Positions 9,464-19,132 of a stretch of 64,000 bases of DNA are shown piece after piece. The translations under genes were made by a program, and so were the position numbers. Position 1 is the first letter of the stretch; each line of letters opens with the position of its first letter. Under the pieces are notes generated by a model. It worked only from the letters and a program-made list of their open reading frames with translations, ran no database searches and had not been told where the DNA came from. Origin of the DNA: Devosia nitrariae (GTDB taxonomy: Bacteria > Pseudomonadota > Alphaproteobacteria > Rhizobiales > Devosiaceae); assembly GCF_030160115.1 (NCBI RefSeq), contig NZ_BSNS01000012.1, positions 124,001 through 188,000 on the forward strand. Direction: 5' to 3'.

Positions 9464-11317
9464 ATGAAAGCCGCCCTCGCACTCACTGCCGCCCTGATGA
9501 TCGCCGCTTTCGTCCCCGCACAACAGAGTCTGGCGCAGGAGCGTCTATGGCATCATGCAACGTCCCTCGGCGTGGAACCGAAATATCCGGAGGGGTTCGC
9601 CCACTTCGACCACGTCAATCCGGACGCGCCCAAGGGCGGGCTGGTCCGTCTGGCTGCAACTGGCGGCTTCGACACATTCAACCCCGCTCTGCCGCAGGGC
9701 GAACCCGCTGACGGCCTCGGGCTGATTTATGAGACGCTGACGACGCCCTCGTTCGATGAGAACCTGGTCGATTATGGCCTTCTGGCCGACGCGATCAGCT
9801 ATCCGGATGACTATTCATCGGTCACATTCCGGCTGAATCCTGACGCGCGGTGGCATGATGGCGACCCGGTGACGGCCGAGGACGTGATCTGGTCCTTCGA
9901 GACGATCGTGGAGATCAATCCCAATCAGGCCCAGTATTATGCCAATGTCACGGGCGTCGAAGAGACAGCGCCGGGCGAAGTGACCTTCACCTTCGATCAG
10001 GCGGGCAACCGCGAGCTGCCCAAGATCGTTGGACAACTCCTCGTTCTGCCAAAGCACTGGTGGGAAGGCACCGACGCCAAGGGCAACAAGCGCGATATCC
10101 GTCGCTCGACCCTCGAACCTCCGCTCGGCTCCGGCCCTTATCGCATCAGGAATTTCGAGGCCGGGCGCTCGATCACTTATGAGCGCGTGTCAGATTATTG
10201 GGGTCTAGACCATCCGACCCAAATCGGGGCCAACAATTTTGATGAAATCCGATACGAATATTATCTCGATACGACCGTCCAGTTCGAGGCCTTCAAAGGC
10301 GACCAATTCGACTGGTGGCTCGAAAATACCGCCCGCCGCTGGGCGACCGGCTACGACTTTCCGGCTGTACGTGAAAACCGCGTGATTAAGGAATTGTTCC
10401 CGCAACAGTACAACGGCAGCGGCGTGTTGTTCGGCTTTATCCCTAATCTGCGTCAGCAGCGATTCCAGGACTCGAGGGTCCGGGAAGCGCTGAACTATGC
10501 GTTCAATTTCGAGGAGTTGAGCCGCACCCTATTCTACGGGCAGTACGACCGCATCGATTCCTATTTTTTTGGCCTTGATGACCTTCGATGGAAAGGACTG
10601 CCTGAAGGCGAGGAACTGGAGATTCTAGAATCGGTGCGCGATCTCGTTCCGCCAGAAGTCTTCACCGAGGAATACAAAAACCCGGCAAGTGAGGACGCCA
10701 GGGCACTACGCGAAAACCTGCGCACAGCACTTTCTCTGTTGACGGAAGCTGGATATCGCCTTGAAGGCACCCAGCTCGTAGATGCTAACGGCCAGCAGCT
10801 TGCCTTTGAAATCCTCCTCAATGGTCCCGTGATCGAGCCCGTCGCATCCAGCTTCCGTGACCATCTCGCGCAAATCGGCATCGCCGCCACCATCCGCGTC
10901 GTCGACTCGCCGCAATACATCAATCGTGTACGCAGCTTTGATTTCGACATGATCTATAGCGCCTGGGCGCAATCGGCTTCCCCGGGTAACGAGCAGCGCT
11001 ACTTTTTTGGCTCGGTATCAGCCAATGAGGAAGGTTCCAGCAACTACGCCGGCATCGCCGATCCGGGCATCGACGCGCTCATCGACAAGGTCATCTTCGC
11101 CGATGATCGCGAAACGCTGGAAGCGGCAACGCGCGCCCTCGACCGCGTGCTTATGGCCCATCATTTCGTCGTCCCCAGCTACACCCTGCGCACCGCCCGC
11201 ATCGCTCGGTGGGATCGCTTCAGTCATCCGCCGACGCTGCCAGAGTATTCCATCGGCTTTCCGACGATCTGGTGGTACGACGAGGAGAAGGCCGCGCGCA
11301 CGGGCGTTGCGCGCTAG
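9464..11317 (+). CDS. yejA: Peptide-binding protein YejA (extracellular solute-binding, family 5)
   Basis: 617 residues. Signal peptide MKAALALTAALMIAAF...SLAQ, then RLWHHATSLGVEPKYPEGFAHFDHVNPDAPKGG, the typical start of mature YejA. SBP family 5 core throughout (ADGLGLIYETLTTPSFDEN, VTFRLNPDARWHDGDPVTAEDVIWSFE). AGGAAG precedes the ATG. The gene follows the membrane genes, whereas in enterobacteria yejA leads the operon; a separate promoter in the 94 bp upstream (9370-9463) is possible. Confidence 0.93.
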   Translation: MKAALALTAALMIAAFVPAQQSLAQERLWHHATSLGVEPKYPEGFAHFDHVNPDAPKGGLVRLAATGGFDTFNPALPQGEPADGLGLIYETLTTPSFDENLVDYGLLADAISYPDDYSSVTFRLNPDARWHDGDPVTAEDVIWSFETIVEINPNQAQYYANVTGVEETAPGEVTFTFDQAGNRELPKIVGQLLVLPKHWWEGTDAKGNKRDIRRSTLEPPLGSGPYRIRNFEAGRSITYERVSDYWGLDHPTQIGANNFDEIRYEYYLDTTVQFEAFKGDQFDWWLENTARRWATGYDFPAVRENRVIKELFPQQYNGSGVLFGFIPNLRQQRFQDSRVREALNYAFNFEELSRTLFYGQYDRIDSYFFGLDDLRWKGLPEGEELEILESVRDLVPPEVFTEEYKNPASEDARALRENLRTALSLLTEAGYRLEGTQLVDANGQQLAFEILLNGPVIEPVASSFRDHLAQIGIAATIRVVDSPQYINRVRSFDFDMIYSAWAQSASPGNEQRYFFGSVSANEEGSSNYAGIADPGIDALIDKVIFADDRETLEAATRALDRVLMAHHFVVPSYTLRTARIARWDRFSHPPTLPEYSIGFPTIWWYDEEKAARTGVAR

Positions 11318-11340
11318 CCAACGAAGGTGCATCGCGGTCC

Positions 11341-11612
11341 CCTCCCTCCCCCTTGTGCGGGCTTGTGAGCGGCCCAAAGGGACAAATCGCTCCAGTGGAG
11401 CGATTTGAGCGAGCAAGGCCATGAGAGCTACGCTCGAATGGCAGGGGAAGCGAGATAGGACTTAGCGCCAGCTAAGTCCGTGATCGAGCAGGGTGGGAGT
11501 ATGCCGCAGCAAACGCGATGCGACGGCTCCTGCCGAGGCAGACCCCCACCCCTAGCTTCGCTAGGGGCCTACGGCCCAAGCTGCGCTACCCTCCCCACAA
11601 GGGGGAGGGAGG
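11341..11612. repeat. Large multi-hairpin intergenic palindromic element
   Basis: The gene-free stretch 11318-11660 is filled by one structured element. Its outer arms (11341-11355 and 11598-11612) are a perfect 15-bp inverted repeat of the type CCTCCCTCCCCCTTG. Inside lie further perfect hairpins: 11384-11406 (10-bp arms, 3-base loop) and 11458-11479 (9-bp arms), plus CCCCTAGC/GCTAGGGG near 11550. No coding potential is convincing. It separates yejA from the convergent tamB gene and may also act as a bidirectional terminator. Confidence 0.75.
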
Positions 11613-11660
11613 CCAGGACGCATCCAGTGCGCGTAGTGAGGCGCACACGGCGGGATGCAG

Positions 11661-14600
11661 CTAATAGTCCTTCTCGTAATAGACGCCGAGGCTGGTGTTC
11701 CCGTCGGCCCCGGCGGCGCCGGTGACCTTGATATCGTCGGTGACGTCGAGATTGATGGTGACCCGGCTCTGCGCGCCGGTGGCCTCGACCCCGAGATAGA
11801 CATTGTCCTGGAGATAGGTACCGGCGGCTACACCGACATTGCCCTCGTCGTCCGTGACGATGTCGAGGTCGGCAAGCCCCGCACCTTCGCGCAGGGACCC
11901 AAGCAGCCCTCCGCCGCCGCTGCCTCCGGCAAGTTCGGCCGCCGCGGCCGCCAGGCGCGCCACCTGCAGCGGCGTCAGTTCTCCGACCGAGCGGTTGAAG
12001 ATCAGCCGGGCCAGCACCTCGTCCTGCGGCAGCGCGGGGTTTGAGGTGAAGGTGACCTCGAGATCGGACACGCGTCCGGCAACAGTCACAAAGACAGTAA
12101 TGCCGTCCCCCTCTGAGCGGGCGACGAAGTTGAGCGCCGGATCGAGATCGCCGAGGAGCGTGACTGAACCGGTCTCGAAGGTGATGCGCTGGCCGAGGAT
12201 GGCAAGGCGGCCGCGGGTCATTTGGAAGCCGCCGACGGGCTGAATGTTGTTGATCGGGCCGGTGAGCCGCACCGAGCCGCCGACCTCGGCATCGAGCCCA
12301 CGCCCGCGGATGAAGATCTGGTTGGGTGCATTGACCGTGACGTCAAGCAGGATTCCCGGCGGGCGGGTGCGCGGGGTGGGCGCGCCACCCTCGGCTATGC
12401 GCGCCCGGGCCAGCGTGGCCTCGACCGGTCGGGGTGTGTGGACATGCTCCACATCGATGAGCACCGCCCCGCCGCCGAAGGACTCAGGAACAGTGATGTT
12501 GGCCTCTTCGATGAGGACGTTGCCCGCAATGAGTGGATTACCCAGAAGATTACCGGTGACGGCGAGGTTCCCCGACGCTGTCGCAACAAAAAGCTCACCG
12601 TCTGTATAGCGAGCCGAATTGAGCGACAGGGTAAGATTGGCAGGAAACTGGCCCGAGAGCCCGATCGTGCCCGAGCCCGAGATGCTGCCGCCGGTCGAGA
12701 GCCCGGCGGAAAGACTTTCAATCCGCGCCTGCGTCCCGGAAAGCGTGGCGCGCCCGTTGATGCCGACCAACCTCAGGTTGGCCTCGGGGTCAGTATAGCT
12801 GGCATCACTGACCGAGACGCTGCCGCTGAACTCTGGGCTGGAGAGACTCCCCGATACACGCGCATCGAGGTTGGCAACGCCCGTCGCCTGCCCGCCGCGA
12901 TCGGCAAGGTAGCGGTTGGCAAGCGAAAGCGGCGCCGAGCCGGTGAGCGTCAGGGCAAGGCCCCCACCCTCCAGCGGCACCGTGCCGGAGCCGGAAATCT
13001 GCAGTCCGCCGGCGCCACTCGCCCGCACGGCAGCGAGCGTGACGGTGTTGCCGGCAAAGCTGCCATTGACCGAGGCAGTGAGCGGAGCAATGCCGATATC
13101 GCGAATGGCGGCCGCGTCGAGTCCGGTGCCTTCGGCGGTAAAGCTTACGCGCGGGTCGCTGCCCGTGCCGGTGACCTGCGCCCGCCCGTCGAGCGTGCCC
13201 GCAAGGCCGAGGTCAGGCGCTACGGTGTTGGCGATCGACAGCGGCAGCGCGTTGACAGCAAGATCGATCGAAAGCGTTTCGCCGGCTGTACCCGAGGCAG
13301 TGATGCTACCCGAACCGACATTGAAGCGCACCGCGTCGAGCGACACGGACGAACCCTCGACAACGAGGACCGTCGGATTGGCAAGCCGCGCCGAAAGCTC
13401 GCCCTGCACCAGATTGGCGCGGTCGAGGGCGAGGCGATAGCCTGTGCCCTCCGGTGCGAGCGAGCCGGCAACGTCGACATCGGTGCCGGTCGCAAGGTTG
13501 GCCTGTGCATCAAAGCTCGTAGTCTCGCCGCTCTGGCTGGCGGTGGCGGTGAGCTGACTCACCTCGACTCCGGCAGCGGAGATGCCGCTGCCGGTCAGCC
13601 GCCCATTGACGGCCGGCACGCCGAAGAGATCGCTCGCGGTCGCGGTGATGTCGGCAGAGGCGACGCGGACGTTCTCGACGGCAAGATCCCGAACGGACCC
13701 GACGATCTCGGCGCTCTGTGTCTCCTCGACGATCGAGAGGGTGACGTCGGCATCGACGGCGCCGCTGGCCTCGACCAGCGCCAGCGCGGCGGCATTGGCG
13801 ATATCGGTGGCGTCGACCGACAGATTGCCTGACATCAGACCGTCGGGGCGTCGGGTGATATCGCCGGTGACGCGTGTCCCGGCGGTCTCGAACGCAATGT
13901 TGGAGAGCCGCGTGCCCTGGTTGTTGGCGGCAACGTCTGCTGCAAGGCCCACATTGTGGCCATCGAGCAGGGCGTCCCCGCTGACCCTTCCGGAAATCGC
14001 GGATTCGATCAGCGTCCCCTCAAAGCCAAACTGCGCCTGCCGCAACGGACGGCCGACAAGCTCGCCAGACGGCACCGTGGCATCGAGGTCGAGCGCGACG
14101 GTGCCTTCCTCGCCGCGCGCGGTGCCAGTGACAGTCAGCCGCCCGGACGCTTCCTCGGAAAGGAGCGCGAGATCGGCGAGATCAAGATCGAAGCCGAAAT
14201 CGGCAGTGCCGGTGGCGATGGTGCCGTCGGCGGTCAGAAGCAGCTTGTCATTGCCGAGCCGGAAGCCTTCCGCCTCGAGCCCCGCTTCGGTGCGCGCCAC
14301 GCGTCCGGAAAGGGCGACCTCGCCTTCGAGCAGCCGGTCGGCGATGTCGTCGCTGATGGCAAGGCCCGTGCCGGTGCCGTCGAGCGTGAGGTTGAAGCCG
14401 CCGGTCAGCGGGCTGATGGTGCCGCTCGCCGCCAGCGTCAGCCCACCAGAGAGATCGCGGCCCGCAAGATCCGAAAACGGCGCGATGCTGGCGGTCTCGA
14501 GGCCGATGTCGCCGTCAAAAACCATATCGTCGAGGGTGCCGCCGAGTGCCATGGTCAGCGCCTCGCCCGCCACACGCAACTCGGCGATCTGGATTGGCTC

Positions 14601-16016
14601 GCCTGCGGTCCACAGCCCGGCAATGCCGAGCCCGATGGAATCGCCAAGCGCCGCCTTGACTTCCTCGGAAGCCGCGATCCCCGAGAGCGTGCCGTCGCCA
14701 TTGAGCGTCACGCGCCGGCTGGTTGGATCGTCAAGGTTTGCCGCAACGCCCGAGAGGTTGAGCGCTGTCCTCTCGGCAGCGAACCCGCTGGTGGAGAGTT
14801 CCGAGACGACGACGTTTGCGCTCCACGCTTCGGAATCGTCGGCACCGTAGTCGACGGTTATGCGCGCTGACTCGACGGTGGTATCGCCACCCGGAACTGG
14901 CAGTGTCACCGACCCGCCTGAAGGGTTGTCGATGACTGCTTCGAGGTCCACACGGCGCAGGAAGTTGTCGGGCGTGGTTTCGAGATTGCCGGAAAGCGCC
15001 AGCTGTCCGCCCGTGATCTCCAGGTTGGAGATGGCAAAGCCACCCTCGCTGCGCACCAGAGCATCAGCGGTGAGCCGCGTTTCTTCGCCAAAGAACTGCC
15101 GGTAAGGCGCAGCCATCAGATCGGCAAGCGCCCCGGTGAGGTTCGCGCCGACGAGGAAACCTGCCTCCGTTTGGGTGATGGTCGCCGCACCCGCAAGCGC
15201 GGTCCGATCGTTGGCAGTGAAGGTCAGCTCCGTCGTCAGATCCGAAACCGGACCGCTGCCCGCCAGCGTCAGCTCCACCGCCGGGCGCCCCTCCAGGTTG
15301 AGGAGGTTGGCAAGAATGCCGTTCGGCGGCTCGGTAAGGGTCACACCAATATCGACGTTCTGGTCGGCGCCGGTATAGGCGACATCGAGATCGAGTGTGC
15401 CGCCAGGTCCGTCGAGGCGCTCGATGTCGAGCGTGGCGTCGAGATTGCCACCTTCGAGGGTGAAGGCACCGGTGAGCGAGATTTCTGATCCGAGGCCGAA
15501 GACGCCTTCCCCGAAGGTGACGCGCGGCACCGAGAGTTGCTCGATGAGGACCGCTACCGGAAACTCCGGCACCTCGAATCCGCCGGCCTCGGGTGACGGC
15601 AGGTCCGGCGATGCGTCCCGGCTCGGCACTGCGTTACGGATATATTCGATGGAATCGGCCGTCAGCGAGCGCACCTCCAGCCGACCGACGAACAGTGCCG
15701 CCTGGTTCCAGTTGAGACGCGCATTGTTGATGCGCAGCCACACGCCCTCAGCATCGGAAATGGTGATGAGCCGAACCGAAACGTCCGAGCCGAGAATCCC
15801 ATCGATGTTGGAAAGGCTGATTTGCCGTTCCGGGGTCGACAACCGATCCTGAACGAACTGGGTCAGCCAGTCCTTCTGCTCTTCGTTCGACAAGTCCTGG
15901 TAGGCCTCGCCGTCCTGGGCGAAGGCAACGACGAAAGGAACGGCAACGAACAGCGCCAGGCCCGCGAAGACGAGCGCGGCGAAGCGATACGGCAGCAATG
16001 TGCGGCGCTTGAGCAT
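11661..16016 (-). CDS. tamB: Translocation and assembly module protein TamB
   Basis: 1451 residues. An N-terminal signal anchor (YRFAALVFAGLALFVAVPFVVAFA) holds the protein in the inner membrane; the remainder is a very long, repetitive beta-rich periplasmic body (many repeats of the type GxxxLxGxxxxxxxxxLxLxxD) ending in the conserved TamB/DUF490 C-terminal domain (GSVRLTGPINNIQPVGGFQMTRGRLAILGQRITFETGSVT). It bridges the periplasm to TamA for outer-membrane protein and lipid handling. ATG overlaps the tamA stop (16016), so the pair is co-translated. Confidence 0.92.
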   Translation of the reverse strand: MLKRRTLLPYRFAALVFAGLALFVAVPFVVAFAQDGEAYQDLSNEEQKDWLTQFVQDRLSTPERQISLSNIDGILGSDVSVRLITISDAEGVWLRINNARLNWNQAALFVGRLEVRSLTADSIEYIRNAVPSRDASPDLPSPEAGGFEVPEFPVAVLIEQLSVPRVTFGEGVFGLGSEISLTGAFTLEGGNLDATLDIERLDGPGGTLDLDVAYTGADQNVDIGVTLTEPPNGILANLLNLEGRPAVELTLAGSGPVSDLTTELTFTANDRTALAGAATITQTEAGFLVGANLTGALADLMAAPYRQFFGEETRLTADALVRSEGGFAISNLEITGGQLALSGNLETTPDNFLRRVDLEAVIDNPSGGSVTLPVPGGDTTVESARITVDYGADDSEAWSANVVVSELSTSGFAAERTALNLSGVAANLDDPTSRRVTLNGDGTLSGIAASEEVKAALGDSIGLGIAGLWTAGEPIQIAELRVAGEALTMALGGTLDDMVFDGDIGLETASIAPFSDLAGRDLSGGLTLAASGTISPLTGGFNLTLDGTGTGLAISDDIADRLLEGEVALSGRVARTEAGLEAEGFRLGNDKLLLTADGTIATGTADFGFDLDLADLALLSEEASGRLTVTGTARGEEGTVALDLDATVPSGELVGRPLRQAQFGFEGTLIESAISGRVSGDALLDGHNVGLAADVAANNQGTRLSNIAFETAGTRVTGDITRRPDGLMSGNLSVDATDIANAAALALVEASGAVDADVTLSIVEETQSAEIVGSVRDLAVENVRVASADITATASDLFGVPAVNGRLTGSGISAAGVEVSQLTATASQSGETTSFDAQANLATGTDVDVAGSLAPEGTGYRLALDRANLVQGELSARLANPTVLVVEGSSVSLDAVRFNVGSGSITASGTAGETLSIDLAVNALPLSIANTVAPDLGLAGTLDGRAQVTGTGSDPRVSFTAEGTGLDAAAIRDIGIAPLTASVNGSFAGNTVTLAAVRASGAGGLQISGSGTVPLEGGGLALTLTGSAPLSLANRYLADRGGQATGVANLDARVSGSLSSPEFSGSVSVSDASYTDPEANLRLVGINGRATLSGTQARIESLSAGLSTGGSISGSGTIGLSGQFPANLTLSLNSARYTDGELFVATASGNLAVTGNLLGNPLIAGNVLIEEANITVPESFGGGAVLIDVEHVHTPRPVEATLARARIAEGGAPTPRTRPPGILLDVTVNAPNQIFIRGRGLDAEVGGSVRLTGPINNIQPVGGFQMTRGRLAILGQRITFETGSVTLLGDLDPALNFVARSEGDGITVFVTVAGRVSDLEVTFTSNPALPQDEVLARLIFNRSVGELTPLQVARLAAAAAELAGGSGGGGLLGSLREGAGLADLDIVTDDEGNVGVAAGTYLQDNVYLGVEATGAQSRVTINLDVTDDIKVTGAAGADGNTSLGVYYEKDY

Positions 16017-17920
16017 CAGAAAGCCTGTCCTATGCCCAGATAGATCGCATAGTCCGGGTCGCCGTCGCGCTTGTTGAGCGGGAAGGCGAGATCGGCCCTG
16101 AGCGGTCCGAGACCGGTGTCGTAGCGCACGCCTATGCCGGCACCAAGCCGCAGGTCCTCGAGGCCCGGGAAAGTATCGGCGGCAACATATCCGCCGTCAA
16201 CGAACCCGACGACGCCGATGTCACCCGTCACCCTGACCCGTGCCTCGAGCGAGCCTTCAAGAAGATAGCGGCCTCCGGTCACGGTATCGCCCGGTCCGTC
16301 AACGCCGATCGATTTGAAGGCATAGCCGCGCACCGACCCCCCACCACCGGCAAAGAACAGCCGGTCCGGCGGGATTTCGTCGAGGTCGGGGCCAATCAGC
16401 GCCCCCGCTCGCACGCGCGCGGCGAGCACGACATTGTCGGTCTCGCCAAAGCCGAAATAAGTGCGTCCCTCGATCACTGCGCGCGCCGCTGGATTGCCGT
16501 AATTGAACTCGTAGAACGGCTCGATCAGCGCCGAGGCATAGAAGCCTTCGGTGGCATCGAGCGGGTTGTCGCGATTGTCGAACGTGATGCCGCCATAGGC
16601 GCCGGCGATCATGAAGTCGCGCGTGCCGAAATCATCGTCAAACCGCGACACCTCGAAAAGCGCTCCACCTTCGGCCGTGATGTGATCGGAAAAGACGTGG
16701 GTCAAACCCACCCGGCCACCCGCCGAGGTTTCCGTATAAGAATCGAGCACCGTGCGCTCAGCCGAGACGGTCGTCACCAGATCGGTATCGGGCGTGAAGA
16801 TGCCCGGTTTGGTGAAGGTGCCGCCGAAGAAATAGTCGAACTCTTCGGTCTCGACCGGGAAACCGATACCGGCGACCCGTGCATCGAGCCGCAGCCGCTC
16901 GGCCTGACCAAAGAGGTTGCGCCAGAGGTGATAGGCCTCGACCCCGAGCCCGTCGACGGTCGAGAAATTCGCACCCACCCCGAACCGGCGCAGCGGCTGT
17001 TCCTGGACGATGAGCGTATAGGGCAGGAGCCCATTTGGGCTTATCGTCTCTGCCGCACTGAGTCGGGCGGCGCGGAAGACTTCCAGCCTGTCGAGGCGCT
17101 TCTGGGCGAGCACCAGATCATCGGGGTCGTATTCCTGTCCCTCGACGAGCCCGGTTTGGCGGGCAACGAACGCCGGGTCCATGTGCTCGGTGCCCTGGAC
17201 CTGGATCGAACCAAAGCGGGCCGGCCGGCCAGGTGCGACGGTGATGGTGACGTCGACAGTATTGGTGGCGTGGTCGGCAACCACTTCCCGACTAACGATC
17301 TCGGCCTTGGCATAACCCTGCTGACGCCACGCTTCGAGCGCGACCCCCTCGGCACGGATCACCACTCCCGAACGCGCGACCTGCCCCGTTGCATAGCCGA
17401 GCGTTACAGGAGGATCGACATGGTCGGCCGGATCGTCCGTCGGCGGCGCCTGGTTGACGATGGCGAGGCGGTTGAAGCGGAACTCGGGGCCCGGGTTGAC
17501 GATAACCTGGACGGCAATCGGATCGGGCAGGTTGACGTCGGGCGCAAGGCTCGCCGCTTCCACACCGCCGACGAGGATGTTGACCGTACCGCCATAATAG
17601 CCTTCGCCATAGAGCGCGGCGGTGATGCGGCGGTAGTCGCCGCGTGCCTTGGCCAGAAGCCCGGCGGCACCCGAAGCGGGCTCCTCCTGATCGGCAACGA
17701 GCATGGAGGCGTTGCGGATGGCGCTGTCGAGATCGCCGGTCGCATTGGTGACGATCTCGGCGCTGTAGGGCTGCGGATCGACGATCACCGCCTCGGCATC
17801 GCGGTCGGCGTCGTCTTCGAAGAAGCGGATGCCGAAGAGTTCGAATGCAGCCGCGCGCGGCGTCAGGAGGACGCTTGTTGCGGGCAACGCGATACTCAGG
17901 ATGCCCAGGCAATAGATCAC
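16016..17920 (-). CDS. tamA: Outer-membrane autotransporter assembly factor TamA (Omp85 family)
   Basis: 634 residues from a GTG at 17920; no in-frame ATG is found upstream, although the open frame continues through RQLTLAR, so the true start could be slightly earlier. After a signal region ending LLTPRAAAFEL come POTRA domains (RPARFGSIQVQGTEHMDPAFVARQTGLVEGQEYDPDDLVLAQKRLDRLEVF) and a C-terminal 16-strand Omp85 barrel, with the lid-lock motif GGGGSVRGY and a terminal Phe. Works with TamB. The 341 bp upstream is shared with a divergent SDR gene. Confidence 0.92.
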   Translation of the reverse strand: MIYCLGILSIALPATSVLLTPRAAAFELFGIRFFEDDADRDAEAVIVDPQPYSAEIVTNATGDLDSAIRNASMLVADQEEPASGAAGLLAKARGDYRRITAALYGEGYYGGTVNILVGGVEAASLAPDVNLPDPIAVQVIVNPGPEFRFNRLAIVNQAPPTDDPADHVDPPVTLGYATGQVARSGVVIRAEGVALEAWRQQGYAKAEIVSREVVADHATNTVDVTITVAPGRPARFGSIQVQGTEHMDPAFVARQTGLVEGQEYDPDDLVLAQKRLDRLEVFRAARLSAAETISPNGLLPYTLIVQEQPLRRFGVGANFSTVDGLGVEAYHLWRNLFGQAERLRLDARVAGIGFPVETEEFDYFFGGTFTKPGIFTPDTDLVTTVSAERTVLDSYTETSAGGRVGLTHVFSDHITAEGGALFEVSRFDDDFGTRDFMIAGAYGGITFDNRDNPLDATEGFYASALIEPFYEFNYGNPAARAVIEGRTYFGFGETDNVVLAARVRAGALIGPDLDEIPPDRLFFAGGGGSVRGYAFKSIGVDGPGDTVTGGRYLLEGSLEARVRVTGDIGVVGFVDGGYVAADTFPGLEDLRLGAGIGVRYDTGLGPLRADLAFPLNKRDGDPDYAIYLGIGQAF

Positions 17921-18261
17921 GCGCGCGAGAGTCAGCTGTCTCGTCCCATCGTGTACTGACCGCGCCAGGAACGCGGCGCGGTATCTGGCGCAGAAAGGCC
18001 AGAAAATTCCGTTAACTCTTGCGGCACAGCGGCGCCGACACCTCGCGCCGCAGTCCCCATCCCTTTCGAGGACATGAGCTTACGGCGGATGGAGAGCTTT
18101 GAATACCGCAAGTGCACAAAATTGCTGCTTCCGGTCGCCGGCAGTGGCAACGCGGCCACAGGTGGGGCTGAGGATCCCGCAAAAATCCAACACGCCGCCA
18201 ATGCCTTGCGCGGCCGAACGTGCTATTGCGAACGCCCTTACGCATATCGTTGGAGCCAGCC
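17921..18261. other. Divergent intergenic region between tamA and an SDR gene
   Basis: 341 bp without a supportable gene. It must contain the promoters of tamA (leftward) and of the SDR gene (rightward). I see no clear palindrome, riboswitch or repeat here. The Shine-Dalgarno GGAG of the SDR gene sits at its right end. Confidence 0.5.
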
Positions 18262-19035
18262 ATGTATCAGACGCTCGATCCCCGCAATTTCACCGTCTTC
18301 ATCACCGGAGCGACCTCGGGGTTCGGCGCGGCGGCGGCCCGGCGTTATGCCGAGGCCGGATCGCGGATCATTGCCGTCGGGAGGCGGCAGGAACGGCTGG
18401 AAGCTCTCGAGAAAGAACTGGGCGAGCGCTGCCATACAGTTGAGCTCGACGTACGCGACCGGGCCGCGCTCGAGACCGCTGTCGCCGCGATCCCCGCCCC
18501 CTTCGATGCCATCAATGTGGTGCTCGCCAATGCCGGGCTCGCCCTCGGTTTGCAGCCGGCCGCCGAGACCGACATCACCGACTGGGAGACGATGGTGGAA
18601 ACCAACGTCAAGGGCGTGATGTATACCGTGCGTGCTCTGCTGCCCGGCCTCATCGCCCGCGGCGGCGGCCACATCGTGACCATGGGGTCCGTTGCCGGCG
18701 ACTATTCCTATCCGGGCGCCAGCGTCTATGGCGCGAGCAAGGCGTTCGTAAAGCAGTTTGCCCTCAACCTGCGCTCAGATGTTCAGGGCAAGAAGGTGCG
18801 GGTCACCAATATCGAGCCAGGGCTGGCCGAGACCGAGTTCTCGGTGGTGCGATACAAGGGCGACGCCGAGCGCGCCGCCAAGCACTACGAGCGCACCCAA
18901 TCGATGACCGCAGAGGACATTGCGGAGGCCGTGTTCTGGGCGACGACGATGCCGGCGCATGTCAACATCAACCGCATCCAGATGATGGCAACGACCCAAG
19001 CCTTCGCGCCATTCGACATCTATCGGGAAGATTGA
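18262..19035 (+). CDS. SDR family oxidoreductase, YdfG-like 3-hydroxy acid dehydrogenase
   Basis: 257 residues from ATG 18262 (GGAG upstream; the longer frame from 18220 adds nothing family-like). Rossmann motif TGATSGFGAAAARRYA, NAG at VLANAGLAL, catalytic Ser in VTMGSVAGDYSYPG and Y-x3-K in YGASKAF. The ending (HVNINRIQMMATTQAFAPFDIYRED) matches the YdfG group, NADP-dependent dehydrogenases of serine, 3-hydroxyisobutyrate and related 3-hydroxy acids. Single gene. Confidence 0.85.
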   Translation: MYQTLDPRNFTVFITGATSGFGAAAARRYAEAGSRIIAVGRRQERLEALEKELGERCHTVELDVRDRAALETAVAAIPAPFDAINVVLANAGLALGLQPAAETDITDWETMVETNVKGVMYTVRALLPGLIARGGGHIVTMGSVAGDYSYPGASVYGASKAFVKQFALNLRSDVQGKKVRVTNIEPGLAETEFSVVRYKGDAERAAKHYERTQSMTAEDIAEAVFWATTMPAHVNINRIQMMATTQAFAPFDIYRED

Positions 19036-19050
19036 GGGCAGCGGTTGCGA

Positions 19051-19132
19051 TAGGGTGTGTTGGGATTCAGGTCAGGCCGAGGCGAAAATGGGCATTTGCA
19101 GACCGGCATCACCTGAATAGCGACACACCCTA
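19051..19132. repeat. 82-bp inverted-repeat element (MITE-like)
   Basis: TAGGGTGTGT plus ATTCAGGT at the left (19051-19071) is mirrored by ACCTGAAT plus ACACACCCTA at the right (19111-19132), about 22-bp arms with four central mismatches. The right arm supplies the TAG stop of the J-domain gene. No transposase is nearby; it may be a non-autonomous insertion remnant or a terminator for the two convergent genes. Confidence 0.65.

Noticed and set aside
11341-11612. CRISPR-like repeat array
   Set aside because: Hairpins differ from each other and there are no regularly spaced identical repeats or cas genes.
12222-13832. A 536-codon plus-strand frame inside tamB
   Set aside because: Antisense shadow of a highly repetitive gene; no domain.
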